Position numbers and translations under genes: made by a program. DNA of 64,000 bases from NCBI GenBank assembly GCA_964035545.1, contig OZ037771.1, forward strand, positions 15,419,289 to 15,483,288. Reading direction: 5' to 3'. Shown piece after piece: positions 1 to 12,440 of the stretch. Numbering within the stretch: position 1 is the first letter of the stretch; each line of letters begins with the position of its first letter. Source of the stretch: Bugula neritina. Taxonomy: Eukaryota; Bryozoa; Gymnolaemata; Cheilostomatida; Bugulidae. The notes under the pieces were generated by a model. The model made no database searches, was not told the origin of the DNA, and saw nothing but the letters and a program-made list of their open reading frames with translations.

Positions 1-112
1 AGTAGTGAGTAAGAGTTAGCAGTGAGTAAGAGTTAGTAGTGAGTAAGAGTTAGTAGTGAGTAAGAATTAGTAGTAAGAGTTAGTAGTGAGTAAGAGTTAG
101 CAGTAGTTAATG
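1..112. repeat. Minisatellite, about 17-bp unit, in an intron
   Basis: Imperfect copies of AGTAGTGAGTAAGAGTT. It lies just downstream (minus strand) of the donor at 120-125 of the last visible WD40 exon. The array runs off the window edge. Confidence 0.85.
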
Positions 113-125
113 AAGAGTGACTCAC

Positions 126-3100
126 TTGAGTTTGAGACTGAGTAGCGCCATCTGGTCAGTAGCAACAGCCAGGGACTTGTTGTAGTGCGAGTAGTGACAC
201 GCCTGCAGATCTCCTCTGATCTTATGACCCTTCGGCCTCACCGTGAGCAGACAGTTCTGGTCCTGGATGTCCCATATCTACATGTACGTCAAACAACTTA
301 CCTTAGTATATCTACACGTACGTCAAACAACTTACCTTAGTATATCTACACGCATGTCAAACAACTTACCCTAGTATATCTACATGTTAAACATAGTAAC
401 TTACCTTGACACACTTATCAGTAGATATACTAAAGACGCGGCCCTCGTCTGGTGCTATGAACAGGTAGAAGATGGGAGCATTGTGTCCCCTGAGAAGAGC
501 TACTGGCTTGTTAGAAACATACGGGTTCCACATTCGCACAATTCTATCCATACCTACACAGAGAGAGAGAGACCAGAGTAATGGTACAACTACCTTAGAA
601 TCTAATCTACCCGTACAGTCAGAGAGACACACAAACAAACACACAGACAGACACATACCGCCGGTCATCATCACATTCTTTGCTTTAGAAAAGGCGAAAG
701 TCTTGACTCCCTTGTACACTTTGAAGATGCTCTGGTCAGACTCTAGTCTCTGTCTGGGACTGAAGTACGACGCGTCTTCCTTCCTTATCAGTCTGGTCTG
801 GTCAGACTTGTTGGGCTGTCCTTGCTCTTTGATCTCTCTGAGAGAGCCTTCCACGTTTGTACTGCCTGTTGTGCATCCTGTAGACATCAAAGGCCGTTTA
901 GCCGACATACTTCAAGATGTAAAGAGAGCTAGACTGTAGAGGGACAAGAAGATCCAAGTCTTACCCAAAACGATGGCGGTGTTGGTGCTGTTGGAACAGG
1001 AAACGACTTGGCGGATATCGTGATAGTATCGTAACTCCTGCACCCAATCGGAGTGAACCTTCCAGCAGATGAAATCTACATTTGAGTTGCCTCTGGCCGC
1101 GTCATTCAAACTGATGGTGGCGATTCCATTCTGTTTCGGTTTCTTCTTCCACGTCCTGCATCAGAGTATCATGTAATATATATACTATGATATTATGACT
1201 ATAATATTACAATTATATCATCATATGTGATACTATGACTTTAATATTACAGGTGCATTACCACATGACGCTATGAGGGGGTAAAATTCTTCAACAATCA
1301 TATTATACGGAATATTTAGGCTTTAAGTTAGTTGGATTAATACAAAGTTGTTTAATGTAATCAAGAAAGTGCTAGAATGCCCCATAATCCTTAGCAAATA
1401 TTTTACAATCATTATGACTAATGACTAAGCCAGAGTACATACTAATGACGAAGCCAGAGTACATACTAATGACTAAGCCAGAGTAACACTAATGACTAAG
1501 CCAGAGTAACACTAATGACTAAGTCACAGTAACATACTAATGACTAAGCCAGAGTACATACTAATGACTAAGCCAGAGAACATACTAATGACTAAGCCAG
1601 AGTACATACTAATGACTAACTAACCGAAGGCACTCCCCTGCTGCCCGTATGACAAGTATATTGATGCAGCCGTTAGTGTCACCGTAGACTATGAGACACT
1701 CGTCTGGTCCCGTAGTGCAGAAGTCCATGTGCAGAGGGACTGTCTCCAGCAGACTAATCTGACAGTACGGCTCAAACGAGGACAACTCAAAGAACTGTAT
1801 CTCTCGGTCACTGAAAGTCATCAGAAATGAGTCACCACAGCAAGTATTACAAGGTAGTTGCAGGTGTAGTAAATACACAACATACATATATAAATTATAT
1901 ACTCACCCACCCACTCTCTCACTCACTCACACTTTCACTCACTCACTCGCACTCTCTCACTCACTCTCTCACTCACTCTTTCACTCACTCACACTCTCAC
2001 TCACACTCTCTCTCTCACACACTCACTCACTCACTCGCACTCTCGCACTCTCTCACTCACTCAGTCACTCAGTCACACACTCACTCACACTCTCACCCTG
2101 TTCCAATGATGATCTTGTTATACTGTGTCATAATACAGAAGTCAGTAATCCACTTCTGTTTCATTACTTTCACGTTGGCATCATTCGGCACCACAGTTCT
2201 GGTTCTCTTTAGTCTGAGATTGTGGTCCCAGAAGGAGACAATTCCATCCTGTAAATATACTGACTATATACTGACTGTATACTGACTATATACTGACTAT
2301 ATATTGACTGTATACTGACTATATACTGACTGTATACTGACTCTATACTGACTGTATACTGACTGTATACTGACTGTATACTGACTGTATACTGACTGTA
2401 TACTGACTGTATACTGACTATATACTGACTATATATACTGACTGTATACTGACTGTATACTGACTGTATACTGACTATATACCGACTATATACCGACTGT
2501 ATACTGACTGTATACTGACTGTATACTGACTGTATACTGACTATATACTGACTATATACTGAATATATACTGACTACATACTGACTGTATACTGACTGTA
2601 CACTGTTTACCTGACTACAAGCAATAAAAGTACCATCTGTGTCTGTAATCTTGAGTATGGCATCTCTGTGGGGCATGTTTTCAGTTTTGGCAGGCAGGTG
2701 AAACATCACATCTTTAGATCTATGATATACAATACGATATACAATACGATATACAATACGATATACAATACGATATACAATAAGATATACAATACGATAT
2801 ATCATTATAGAAGAGAGTGGTGACTCACCTCTGATATGAGTCTTCTTTCTCAGCATACTCCAGCTGCATGTAAGTACAGAACTCATCCCATGTGATGTTT
2901 CCATCTGATGACCAGTCTATCTTGTAGAACAGAGCATCTATCTGCTGGTCCTGTGAGAGTACATACACTACACTACTGTATACTGTATGTACAATGTATG
3001 TACACTACACTACTGTATACTGTACGTACACTGTATACTGTATACTGTATGTACACTATATACTGTATGTACACTACACTACTGTATGTACACTACACTA

Positions 3101-6100
3101 CTGTACGTACACTACACTACTATATACTGTACGTACACTGTACGTACACTACACTACTGTATACTGTATGTACACTGTATGTACACTACACTACTGTATA
3201 CTGTACATACACTACACTACTGTATACTGTATGTACACTGTATGTACAGTATATACTGTATGTACACTATATACTGTACGTACACTGTATACTGTACGTA
3301 TACTATATACTATATGTACACTATATACTGTATGTACGATATTATATGCATTACTCTGGGTATCACACAGGACATAATATGTCACAATCACAGCACCAGT
3401 TCTTTTCTATACTTTCATATAATAACACATGACACAAGACCTCATGCTACCGATTACAAAAGAGTTAAACATTTCTGAGGAAGAAGTATTATATGAGTTA
3501 AAAGGAAAATAACTCCTAAATATTCACATCGCATTAGTATATATCCATCATGCAGTAGTTCACAATCATGTACCAATCAAATGACCACATGAAGCCAAGA
3601 CAGCGTGCTGCCTCTCTCACAACACCATATTTACCAGCAAACTCCACTCCCAGCTGTTGTGCTGAGTGTATAATATTATTATTATTTATCATTACATAAT
3701 ATCAATTATATAATACTTATATATTACATAATATAAATTATATAATACTAATATATCAATACATAATATAAATTATACAATACTAATATATTACATAATA
3801 TCAACTATATAATACTAATATATCAATACATAATATCAATTATATAATACTTATATATTACATAATATCAATTATATAATATTGATATATTACATAATAT
3901 CAATTATATAATACTAATATATTACATAATATCAATTATATAATACTAGTAGATATTCTATTATTTCAGATTATTCAGCAAAAATAACAAATCAGAGTTG
4001 AAAGAAAAGAGAAATGAGTGTGAGTTACAAAATATTGAGTTGAAAGTGAGTGATGGTGATGAGATGGTGGAGTTGAAAGTGAGTGATAGTGATGAGATGG
4101 TGGAGTAGAAAGTGAGTGATAGTGATGAGATGGTAGATTTGAAAGTGAGTGATACTAGTGATGAGATGGTAGAGTGAAAAGTGAGTGATAGTGATGAGAT
4201 GGTGGAGTTGAAAGTGAGTGATAGTGATGAGATGGTGGAGTTGAAAGTGAGTGATAGTGATGAGTAGAAAAATATTCCAGTAATTTTCTTGTCAAACAAC
4301 AGTTCTAAGACTCTGAAAAGCATGTGCATTGGATTGTGGTATAGAAGTCATGTGACAGTACTTGACCTCACACGATGAGGGACCCAATAAGCAGTATATA
4401 TTGTGCTCAGTGGACATGAATGTCAATTACCAACTTGTTAGCAGCTGTCTTCAAAATCAATAATATTTCCAATGACTAGCCTACTGCAATCTTTCCGAAT
4501 GCAAGTGAAATCAAAAACAGCAACTGCACATAAAATTCTTCTACAATAGTTATCCCTCTAGGTACTTAAAGTGACTCCATTAAATTACACATACCTTAGT
4601 TCCAGACAAATTTAGTTTACTTTTCAGGAGAATTTTAAATTCATCCAAATCCAGTTCACCAGAGCCATCCTCGTCTGCTTCCTGGAACGCCTGTTTGAGA
4701 AGTTCTAACGTGTCTATGTTGATCTTTTCCTCAATCTAAACAACATAACACTGATGTATCATTGTGATGAACTTAAGTGTAGCATTGCAGTCATATTGGG
4801 AGTCACTGTGACAATGAGTGGGTGACCATCACCTTTGAGTAAATCACTTAAAAAGTTTTAGTAAATCAACTAATAGCACTAGATGGAGATAGGATAAGAT
4901 AGGAACACCAACTGATAGTATCATACTGACTACTGAGTTATTCCCATACTGAGTTATTATCAAACTGAGTTAATATCATACTGAGTTAATATCATACTGA
5001 TTTATTATCATACTGAGTTATTACCATACTGAGTTATATTATATTGAGTCATCATACTGAGTTAATATCATACTGAGTAATGAGTTATTATCATACTGAG
5101 TTCTTATCAGGCTGAGTTAGTCCCATACTGAGTTATTATCAAACTGAGTTAATATCATACTGATTTATTATCATACTGAGTTATTACCATACGGAGTTCT
5201 TATCATACTGAGTTATATTATATTGAGTTATCATACTAAGTTAATATCATACTGAGTTATTATCATACTGAGTTCTTATCATACTGATTTATTATCATAC
5301 TGAGTTATCCTATATTGAGTAATTATCATACTGAGTTATTATGATACTGAGCTAATATCATAAAAATTAATATAATTCTCCCCTTACTTGATCAGTATTC
5401 AATGATAACAGACTGCAAATACTCATTATCCATAAGCATATGTAAGCTATAGGCATATACTGCTAAATACTTGATGGTTCACGGATAACTAACACTGATT
5501 TGGCAGTAATGCAACAGCCACACTCTACTTATATCTAATATCATTAACGCTTACAGCTATTCCCTATGGGACTGAAAAATGGCTTATAGGTCGATAGAAA
5601 TCTTGTCAACAATTTACAATTTAATAGGTACAATGGTATGGCTGTAGTTACAGAAACAACTATAGTTATAAGTTGAGAAATTGTTGCTGCAACTACATGT
5701 AAATTAACAAGTGGCCGTGATCGTATTATAAAAGTTCACATATTTTATGACTACATCGCATTGAACATTGTCACTACAAGCATTTTTTTATTTCACCTAA
5801 TTCATCCTATGACCCATCATAAATTGTGCAGCAAGACCTTGCTACTATAACAAAGTTGATCGGTTTACCAATTTGATTTTGATGTCAAAAGAACTTACAT
5901 TCAGGGTGCTATCACAATGATAATTAGGCTTGGATTAAGTCACTGCGATGGACTAACAGTAATACTGACGTGGACCATGGTGATGCACATTTTGATTTCT
6001 TTTTTTACTTTTAGTTCCGTAACTAGTGTTATACTTATAGAAAATAGGCAGTTAATGTTATGAGTTAAATAAGGATACTGATAGTAATCCAGCAAGTCCT

Positions 6101-7381
6101 AGTAGTAGTAGCTTTATTACACCAGCAAACTATTTCTATGGCTACTGCCATGCCATGCTTTGGGGCAATAATTCAAAGGGAAGTGTTCAACAGTCGAGCG
6201 TCAGAAAAAGAAAGCTATTACATTTACTGCGAAGTAACATTCGGCCGACAGCATTGCTTTTGAATTAAGTCACTTGTAAAAAGTCTTAGTCCGAGTGAGC
6301 ATATGGTTGCTGCGCAACGCGCAGTACTAGACTGGGCCCTTCAAGCTCGCGCCGCACCCTTACCTTGCTTTTTAGCAGATCTCCTGCACTGGCATTACTC
6401 GTATTGCTTTTTGGTACAGCTGATTCATCTAAGCCTTCTAATGTTGACAGTGTAGGTCTTCTTTGTAGTTTTATTTTTTCTATATCAGCAGTTTCTGAGC
6501 CACCACGCCAATGGTGCGCTTTAGGCACGCCAGTTTTAGGCCTTTCAACAGGTGCTGCCGTGGTTGGCCTTTTATTGTCAAATAATCCACTTTTGTAGCA
6601 GCCATGAGTTTGTAAGTTAGCTGAAGCAGAGCTGGGACGTACAGGCCGTCTGGATGGAATAGATTCTGTGACTGGAGACATCTTGAAACTTGATAAATGA
6701 CTTTTCGGAGAAGGTCTGTTGACCAACTCGTCCAGTAGTTTACGCTCCTCTGGCGTTATCACTATTGATGCCACAACGCGGTTCTTTATTATTATGATTC
6801 TTTTATCAGGATTTTCTTTGCTTTTAATTATTTTGCATTTCCTTAAAAATAATTTTATCACATTTTAATTTTAAAAAATTGAAAAATGTTCTCAAATATT
6901 TGCATTTTGTTACGACATTAAGCATTGCTTTTAGAGAGAACAACTCCATAACTTAGAGTACGGTTGCGGTAAGGATCATGCTATAATATGCTATTCATAA
7001 TAATTGTAAGGGACTTGTTACAATGAACTGGCAAATAAATAGTGGTAACGGAAAAATTGAAGTTTAGGAGATTTTTTAGCAATCTCCATATGTTCCACAC
7101 TGAACAGAGAGTACCATATATTATAATATAGAACAACATAATATAATCTTATACAAAATGATATAATATGACTAATAACTGTAAATATAGCCCATTGCTT
7201 TACAGTTTACATCAACCCATAGTGTAGATGCACCTAATAATAATAAGCCATAATAGTTGCTACATACATGAGTGAATCCTTAGATTTGGAACTTGCAGCC
7301 AAGTTTAGAGGATGCTGTTGAGAGTGTGTCTGCTGCTTAGACTGCTGCTGCTTTGACTGCTGCTGCTTAGACTGCTGCTGC

Positions 7382-7418
<37 letters not shown>

Positions 7419-7482
7419 TTCTTTGCTGAGACTGATCTTGAATGTTCAATTTGTTTGCTTTCAACAACTGTCTTGTAGCCAT
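126..7482 (-). CDS. EF-hand and WD40-repeat protein, WDR49/WDR64/EFCAB8 type (3' end off window)
   Basis: Exons, 5' to 3' on the minus strand: 7482-7268, 6841-6364, 4735-4595, 2950-2829, 2719-2611, 2248-2097, 1810-1625, 1155-965, 877-659, 553-405, 277-126. All have GT..AG borders and all junction phases agree, giving 704 residues before the last visible donor at 125. Residues 23-37 are polyglutamine followed by SKQQQ repeats. The second exon is basic and Pro/Ser-rich. EF-hand loop 1 is DEDGSGELDLDE (about 252-263, canonical); loop 2 is DWSSDGNITWDE (about 290-301, degenerate). WD40-like blades follow, with motifs such as GIVSFWD, DREIQFFELSSFEPYCQ, GMDRIVRMWNP and CVKIWDIQDQNCLLTVRP. From family knowledge these proteins occur in ciliated or flagellated animals, probably in axonemes; that role is inferred. 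Which of the three vertebrate relatives is closest is unresolved. ATG 7482 has a good context (GCAATGGCT), but an upstream exon may extend the protein. Confidence 0.85.
278..404 (-). repeat. Intron made of four 34-bp units, each with its own GTAAGT and TGTAG
   Basis: This 127-bp intron lies between exons 553-405 and 277-126. On the minus strand GTAAGT occurs at 399-404 (the real donor), 364-369, 330-335 and 296-301. TGTAG|ATA occurs with AG at 380-381, 346-347, 312-313 and 278-279 (the real acceptor). Spacings are 34-35 bp, so each unit carries a donor-like and an acceptor-like end. Confidence 0.9.
1421..1624. repeat. Minisatellite of about 22-24 bp abutting a splice donor
   Basis: Copies of ACTAATGACTAAGCCAGAGT plus a variable spacer. 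On the coding strand the array starts at the donor CTTCG|GTTAGTTAGTCATTAG, and the unit keeps TTAGTCATTAG. Confidence 0.85.
1905..2096. repeat. (ACTC)n-like array filling an intron
   Basis: A CACTCACTCTCTC tract occupies most of intron 1811-2096. On the coding strand it reads GTGAGTGAGAGTGTGAG, starting at the real donor ACAGG|GTGAGAG. Confidence 0.9.
2249..2610. repeat. 11-bp minisatellite forming almost an entire intron
   Basis: TATACTGACTG/TATATACTGAC copies run from the acceptor (TTTACAG at 2249-2255) nearly to the donor (GTAAAC at 2605-2610). The coding-strand unit is GTCAGTATATA. The same unit family fills a MICU intron at 41194-41952. Confidence 0.9.
2721..2800. repeat. 12-bp array next to an acceptor
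   Basis: GATATACAATAC copies end at the acceptor ATCATAG before exon 2719-2611. Confidence 0.85.
2960..3345. repeat. TACTGTATGTACAC-type minisatellite
   Basis: Mixed units of about 13-14 bp (TACTGTATGTACAC, TACACTACACTACTG) start within about 15 bp of the acceptor of the second EF-hand exon. They give open Tyr/Thr/Leu-rich frames in all three phases, which are not genes. Confidence 0.85.
3660..3955. repeat. AT-rich tandem repeat, about 30-40 bp unit
   Basis: Recurring ATTACATAATATCAATTATA with ATACTAATAT spacers, inside intron 2951-4594. Confidence 0.75.
4035..4268. repeat. 33-bp minisatellite, about seven copies
   Basis: Core GAAAGTGAGTGATAGTGATG with GAGATGGTGGAGTT, in the same intron as the AT-rich repeat. 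The 33-bp period keeps one frame open, which makes a spurious Ser/Leu/Thr-rich frame. Confidence 0.85.
4915..5355. repeat. Degenerate repeat of about 15 bp
   Basis: CATACTGAGTTATTAT and variants (AATATCATACTGAGTT), in intron 4736-6363. The rest of that intron (5360-6363) shows nothing recognisable. Confidence 0.8.
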
Positions 7483-7744
7483 TGCTAGACGGACTGCTCT
7501 CTCTGTGAGAGATTATTAGAGACTGAAATTGTATTCTGCTTTACCAGTTGGCATGCATGTGTTGAGCTTCAATTTAAAAGTTTCAGTGTATATGGTTATG
7601 CTTAAGTTAAATTCTATTTTCTCAAAGTGAGGTGCAATATTTTAATTATAATGAAAAGAAGAAAATAGGAAATAAATAAATAAATAAATTTCAAGTAAAC
7701 ATGAATTGAATTGAAATGCTATAGAGAACCACGCATGCAAGAAG

Positions 7745-8133
7745 TAAGGTGGGGTCAAGAGAAAGTAAGGTGGGTCAAGAGAAAGTAAGGTGGGTCAAGA
7801 GGAGGTAAGGTGGGGTCAAGAAGAAGTAAGGTGGGGTCAAGAAGAAGTAAGGTGGGGTGAAGAAGAAGTAAGGTGGGGTCAAGAGGAAGTAAGGTGGGGT
7901 CAAGAAGAAGTAAGGTGGGGTCAAGAAGAAGTAAGGTGGGGTCAAGAGGAAGTAAGGTGGGGTCAAGAAGAAGTAAGGTGGGGTCAAGAAGAAGTAAGGT
8001 GGGGTCAAGAGGAAGTAAGGTGGGGTCAAGAAGAAGTAAGGTGGGGTCAAGAGGAAGTAAGGTGGGGTCAAGAAGAAGTAAGGTGGGGTCAAGAGGAAGT
8101 AAGGTGGGGTCAAGAAGAAGTAAGGTGGGGTGA
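7745..8133. repeat. 21-bp minisatellite, about 18 copies
   Basis: Unit around AAGTAAGGTGGGGTCAAGA. The 21-bp period gives open frames on both strands (GQEEVRW on plus, LTPPYFF on minus), which are spurious. The array ends 12 bp from the donor of exon 8379-8145. Confidence 0.9.
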
Positions 8134-8144
8134 ATGGAACATAC

Positions 8145-8379
8145 TTAGCCTGTGACTATAACCGAACTTTCTCTTCTGTTTGCTGATCTTTGAAGAGGAA
8201 GGCGTGGAATGATCCGCCAGGCACTGAAAATGTGGATCTACCGACAACTTAGCCAACTCTCCTCGGAACTTCACTTCATTATTCAAGAAGTCTGAGAAAT
8301 GCCTTGCTATCTGCACACCCGTCCAAGAGAGCCCACCTGTCCTGTTGCACCTCGGGCTATTGCCCACCAAAGCTGTCAT
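8145..8379 (-). CDS. Probable extra 5' exon of the EF-hand/WD40 gene
   Basis: An open stretch of 78 codons plus one base begins at ATG 8379 (MTALVGNSPRCNRTGG..) and ends at the donor CTAA|GTATGT. The leftover A joins in phase to CA of an acceptor (CCGTCTAG) just before ATG 7482, so the first polyQ exon could be internal. The composition is protein-like: a mixed amphipathic middle (residues about 19-50) and a basic end (KISKQKRKFGYSHRL). No domain is recognised. It could instead be the end of another gene or a chance frame. Confidence 0.5.
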
Positions 8380-9171
8380 CAAAATTATGAGACTTTGATT
8401 AAGCAGCAGAAGTATGAATACTGTTAATATATTCAAGTATATAATATAGTACTATTACTAGTAGTTAGTATATTCAAGTATATAATATAGTACTATTACT
8501 AGTAGTTAAGTTACGTGGTTAACTAGTTGTTTATTGGAATACTGAATTCTACACATAAGATGCTCCTGTTGGGAGTTGTCTTACATTACAGATAGGCTCC
8601 AATGATCTAATTCACAAAATGAGCATCTTTTAGCAGTGCAGAATAATTTGGCGACCAATACTATATTATAATTCTATCCGATGTAATTCTTTGTTTTCTA
8701 GTCATTAGTAAACTACGACAATATATTCTGCAAGGTTTAGTTAATATTTAGGGATATCTTGAGGGTACATTGAAGGGGTTCATTGAATTATGTATGCCTA
8801 ACTGCTGTCACTTCTATTACCTATATATGTATCGTTTCATGCCACAAATTGAAATATGAGTTTTAAGTCGCAAATTACTTGCTTCAAATAAATAAATGAA
8901 AGATTCAAATAAACAACATAAAGAAGGTGTTATTTCTAGTAGCAGTTGTAAAGTAGCTGTAAGTATATCCTCACAGCTCAGAATACTGCAGCTTAATCTA
9001 CTTCACAGTACCACAATAATATTTTCATATCAAGCTATTTTATAGTTCTAAGACTTGTGCTGTACTGTATATGAAGTGACAAGTCTAGCTGTACTCAGCA
9101 TATATAATGTGATATTAATATCATACATGTAATATAATATAATAAACAGAGTGTATAGGCCTAATTTATAT

Positions 9172-9173
9172 AT

Positions 9174-9264
<91 letters not shown>
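9172..9264. repeat. (TA)n microsatellite
   Basis: Nearly uninterrupted TA dinucleotides over about 90 bp, self-complementary. Confidence 0.95.
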
Positions 9265-9268
<4 letters not shown>

Positions 9269-9916
9269 TATGTCGGGCATAAAGATATCTTCTGGCAATG
9301 ATATTAATTATAAACAAAATAATTACAACAATTAGTGAGATACTTGGTATGTTATAATATGTAATATAATAAATATACTATATGACTATATAAAGTAATA
9401 TTAATGATATATGTAATATATGTAAAAGACATATCATATAAATATATTAGCCCAGTACTGCTTTAAAACTCTGATTAAATATTATTGGGATGAAATAACA
9501 ATAGTGCTGGATGTGTATATATTGTTTATTATCTCAATGTCTGCTACACATTATTCAGTTTTAATGCTTCTAGAAAACTTTTCTAGAAAAATCTGCAGAT
9601 ATACCAATAGAAACATTGGCTATATGACTGGAGAATGATTCTTTTGTTTTTTCTTTATTGAATGCAGCATTCCTTTAGTTTGCAATTGTTGTTTGGCTTA
9701 AAGGACTCAATCCATGATCAGCATTATTTTTAATTTTCTTTTTGTTTGATTATAATTTACATAATAAATGACAATGCAACATTATAATATGCTGCAAATA
9801 TAATATACTATTACATAACTATTTTACAATTATATATATATGTATATATAATTAAGGAAATAGCATATATATACACATATATACACATACATACTCATAC
9901 ATACACATTTATATAT

Positions 9917-9949
<33 letters not shown>

Positions 9950-12229
9950 ATATCCATTATATATAAAATAATATTCACTATATAATATTATAATATCCAA
10001 TATATATTATAATATCCACTATATATATTATAATATTTACTATATATAATATTATAATATTCATTATATATATAATTGCATTGTTATAGAGAAACTAAAA
10101 CAGATCCTTTTGGCTGTGAATGTTATAAAGCTAATAGGCTGGTGACACCCATGCAAAGTGTCTGCAAGTGCTTGCACCTAACATATGCCAACTCTCCATC
10201 CTTTTATGCTACAAGTCGTGTCTCTAAATGCAGCATATTTAAAGGACGTCTTTCCAGAATTGAAATGCAATTTGAATAGCAAAGAGAAGGCATATGAGCT
10301 GCAGATAACTTCTCCTTCCTAACTTATCTCAACACAAGCTGCAGTGACAAGTGGCAACAAGTGTCACTAGCTGGACAGAGTACCTGTTCCCTCTGTCATT
10401 ATACCCATACACCAAGTCTATTTATATATAATATGTAAATTCATTACCTGTCACTACTATGATACAGTTGAGTTTTTCTAGAAATAAATTTAATTTAATT
10501 CTAGATTAACTGTAAATACCTGTCTCACACTTTTCACTTCTTTAGGTACATGTGTGACGTTATCAGATGTAACTTGTATGCACAGATATACATATATGTG
10601 CAGCACATATGACAACGTATTATAATATTTCTTATATGATGTACTACATGTTACTATATTATATTGTATTATACAACTTATACTATAATATATAAAACTA
10701 TATATTATAGTATAATATAATACAAAAGGAGTAAGTAGAAAGAGTGAAATATTTTACCTGATCTTCTATGGAATAGCTCACTGCACATCATTATGATCTC
10801 ATGTATTTACCGGACTGTCTCACTACTCTTTCTTTTTCTATTATTTGATAAACAAATGTTGAATTTAATTCATTATTTTCGTCCATTAACATTGATTGAC
10901 ATTGCAGTTACCTAATATATTACAGTTACTTAGTATGAAACACTAAAGCCATGTTTTGTTCACTCCAAACTCATTATAAATTGCTTTCTCTATACTTCTA
11001 CACTTCATCATTAAAATTAATTATTAAATTATTACATTAATATGTAAATCAAAATTATAATATTATGCTAAATTGAAGATAAAATAAAATTGCCTTTCAA
11101 AACTAAATTTATTATCAAGTCTTATTCTAAGGTTTATACGTTTTACTGTGCACCCATAGACAGCTATGTTAATAATTCGTAGAATCGCTTTCACTGATCA
11201 GGTTTAGATGGCAATATACTGCAATATTTTATTTTATTTTATGCCAAAGATTAATTATATTCAACACGTAAAGTGTGGAATGGTTAATTGGGCTAAGCTA
11301 GTTATTAGGTCACTGAGTCAGCAGGTCAAAGGGTCAGCAACTGGATAGTATAAGTCAGCGAGTCAGTAAGGTGATAACTGATTTGTTATAAACTCGTGTA
11401 GTGGAAACTACCTGTAGAATTGTTGTTTTTCTTGCAGTTATAACATTGCAGGAATGTAGAAGAATTATTAAGTTGTGAATGAGATGGGAAAGTAATTTTA
11501 TTACTGCATGCCATTCATTCTGTTCAACATTCTAGAAATATTTTTGTATCAGAAGTTGGCCGAGCATTATTATCTTTTATATATTATAATATGTATTTAA
11601 AACTATTATATTACATAATATAATATAATATTATCTATTATATTATAATATAATACATCATGTTACATGATATAGTATTTATTTCCAGTATATGATATTA
11701 TTAATTATGCCATATCATAAGTTATATGGTATTTAATGATCTATTATACATTTTATATACATTGTATAATATATTATAATCTATATCATATTATATAACA
11801 TATTATATACATTGTATAATATATTATATAATATGTTATATTATATAATATATCATATACATTGTATAATCTGTTATATCAAATTGTAGTATATTATATT
11901 ATACCATATAATATATTTTGTTGCATTATATTATGTATTATATCATATTGTATACTACATATTACATAACCTATTATATAATAATCTATGTTATTATATA
12001 ATATATATATGAAGTAGTCTATACTCCACCACAATAAGCTAGCAGAAATGTACCAAATAATATAGCCATTAGTTTACAAAATATCTTATTTTTTCATTAA
12101 AAAAGAAAAGTCTAGTAATATATATTGTTTTAAAAGAAATATAAGGGAACAGCCTATTTCATTGCCATACCCATAATGCCTTTCTAGTAATGTATACATC
12201 CAGCTTATAACATAACAATGCAACTAGTA

Positions 12230-12440
12230 TAGTGCTGTGTATTATAATTATTATAGTGGTATGTATTATATTATAGTGGTATGTATTATAATATAGTGGT
12301 ATGTACTATATTATAGTGGTATGCATTATATTATAGTGTTATGTATTATATTATAGTGCTATGTATTATATTATAGTGCTATGTATTATATTATAGTGCT
12401 ATCTATTATTTTATATTGCTATGTATTATATGGTATATGA
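12230..12440. repeat. 20-bp AT-rich minisatellite
   Basis: About ten copies of TATATTATAGTGCTATGTAT with drift (GTGGTATG in the first copies). Confidence 0.8.

Noticed and set aside
10076-10279. 67-codon plus-strand frame with several cysteines
   Set aside because: It has no ATG start, no splice context and no family resemblance, and lies in AT-rich intergenic DNA.
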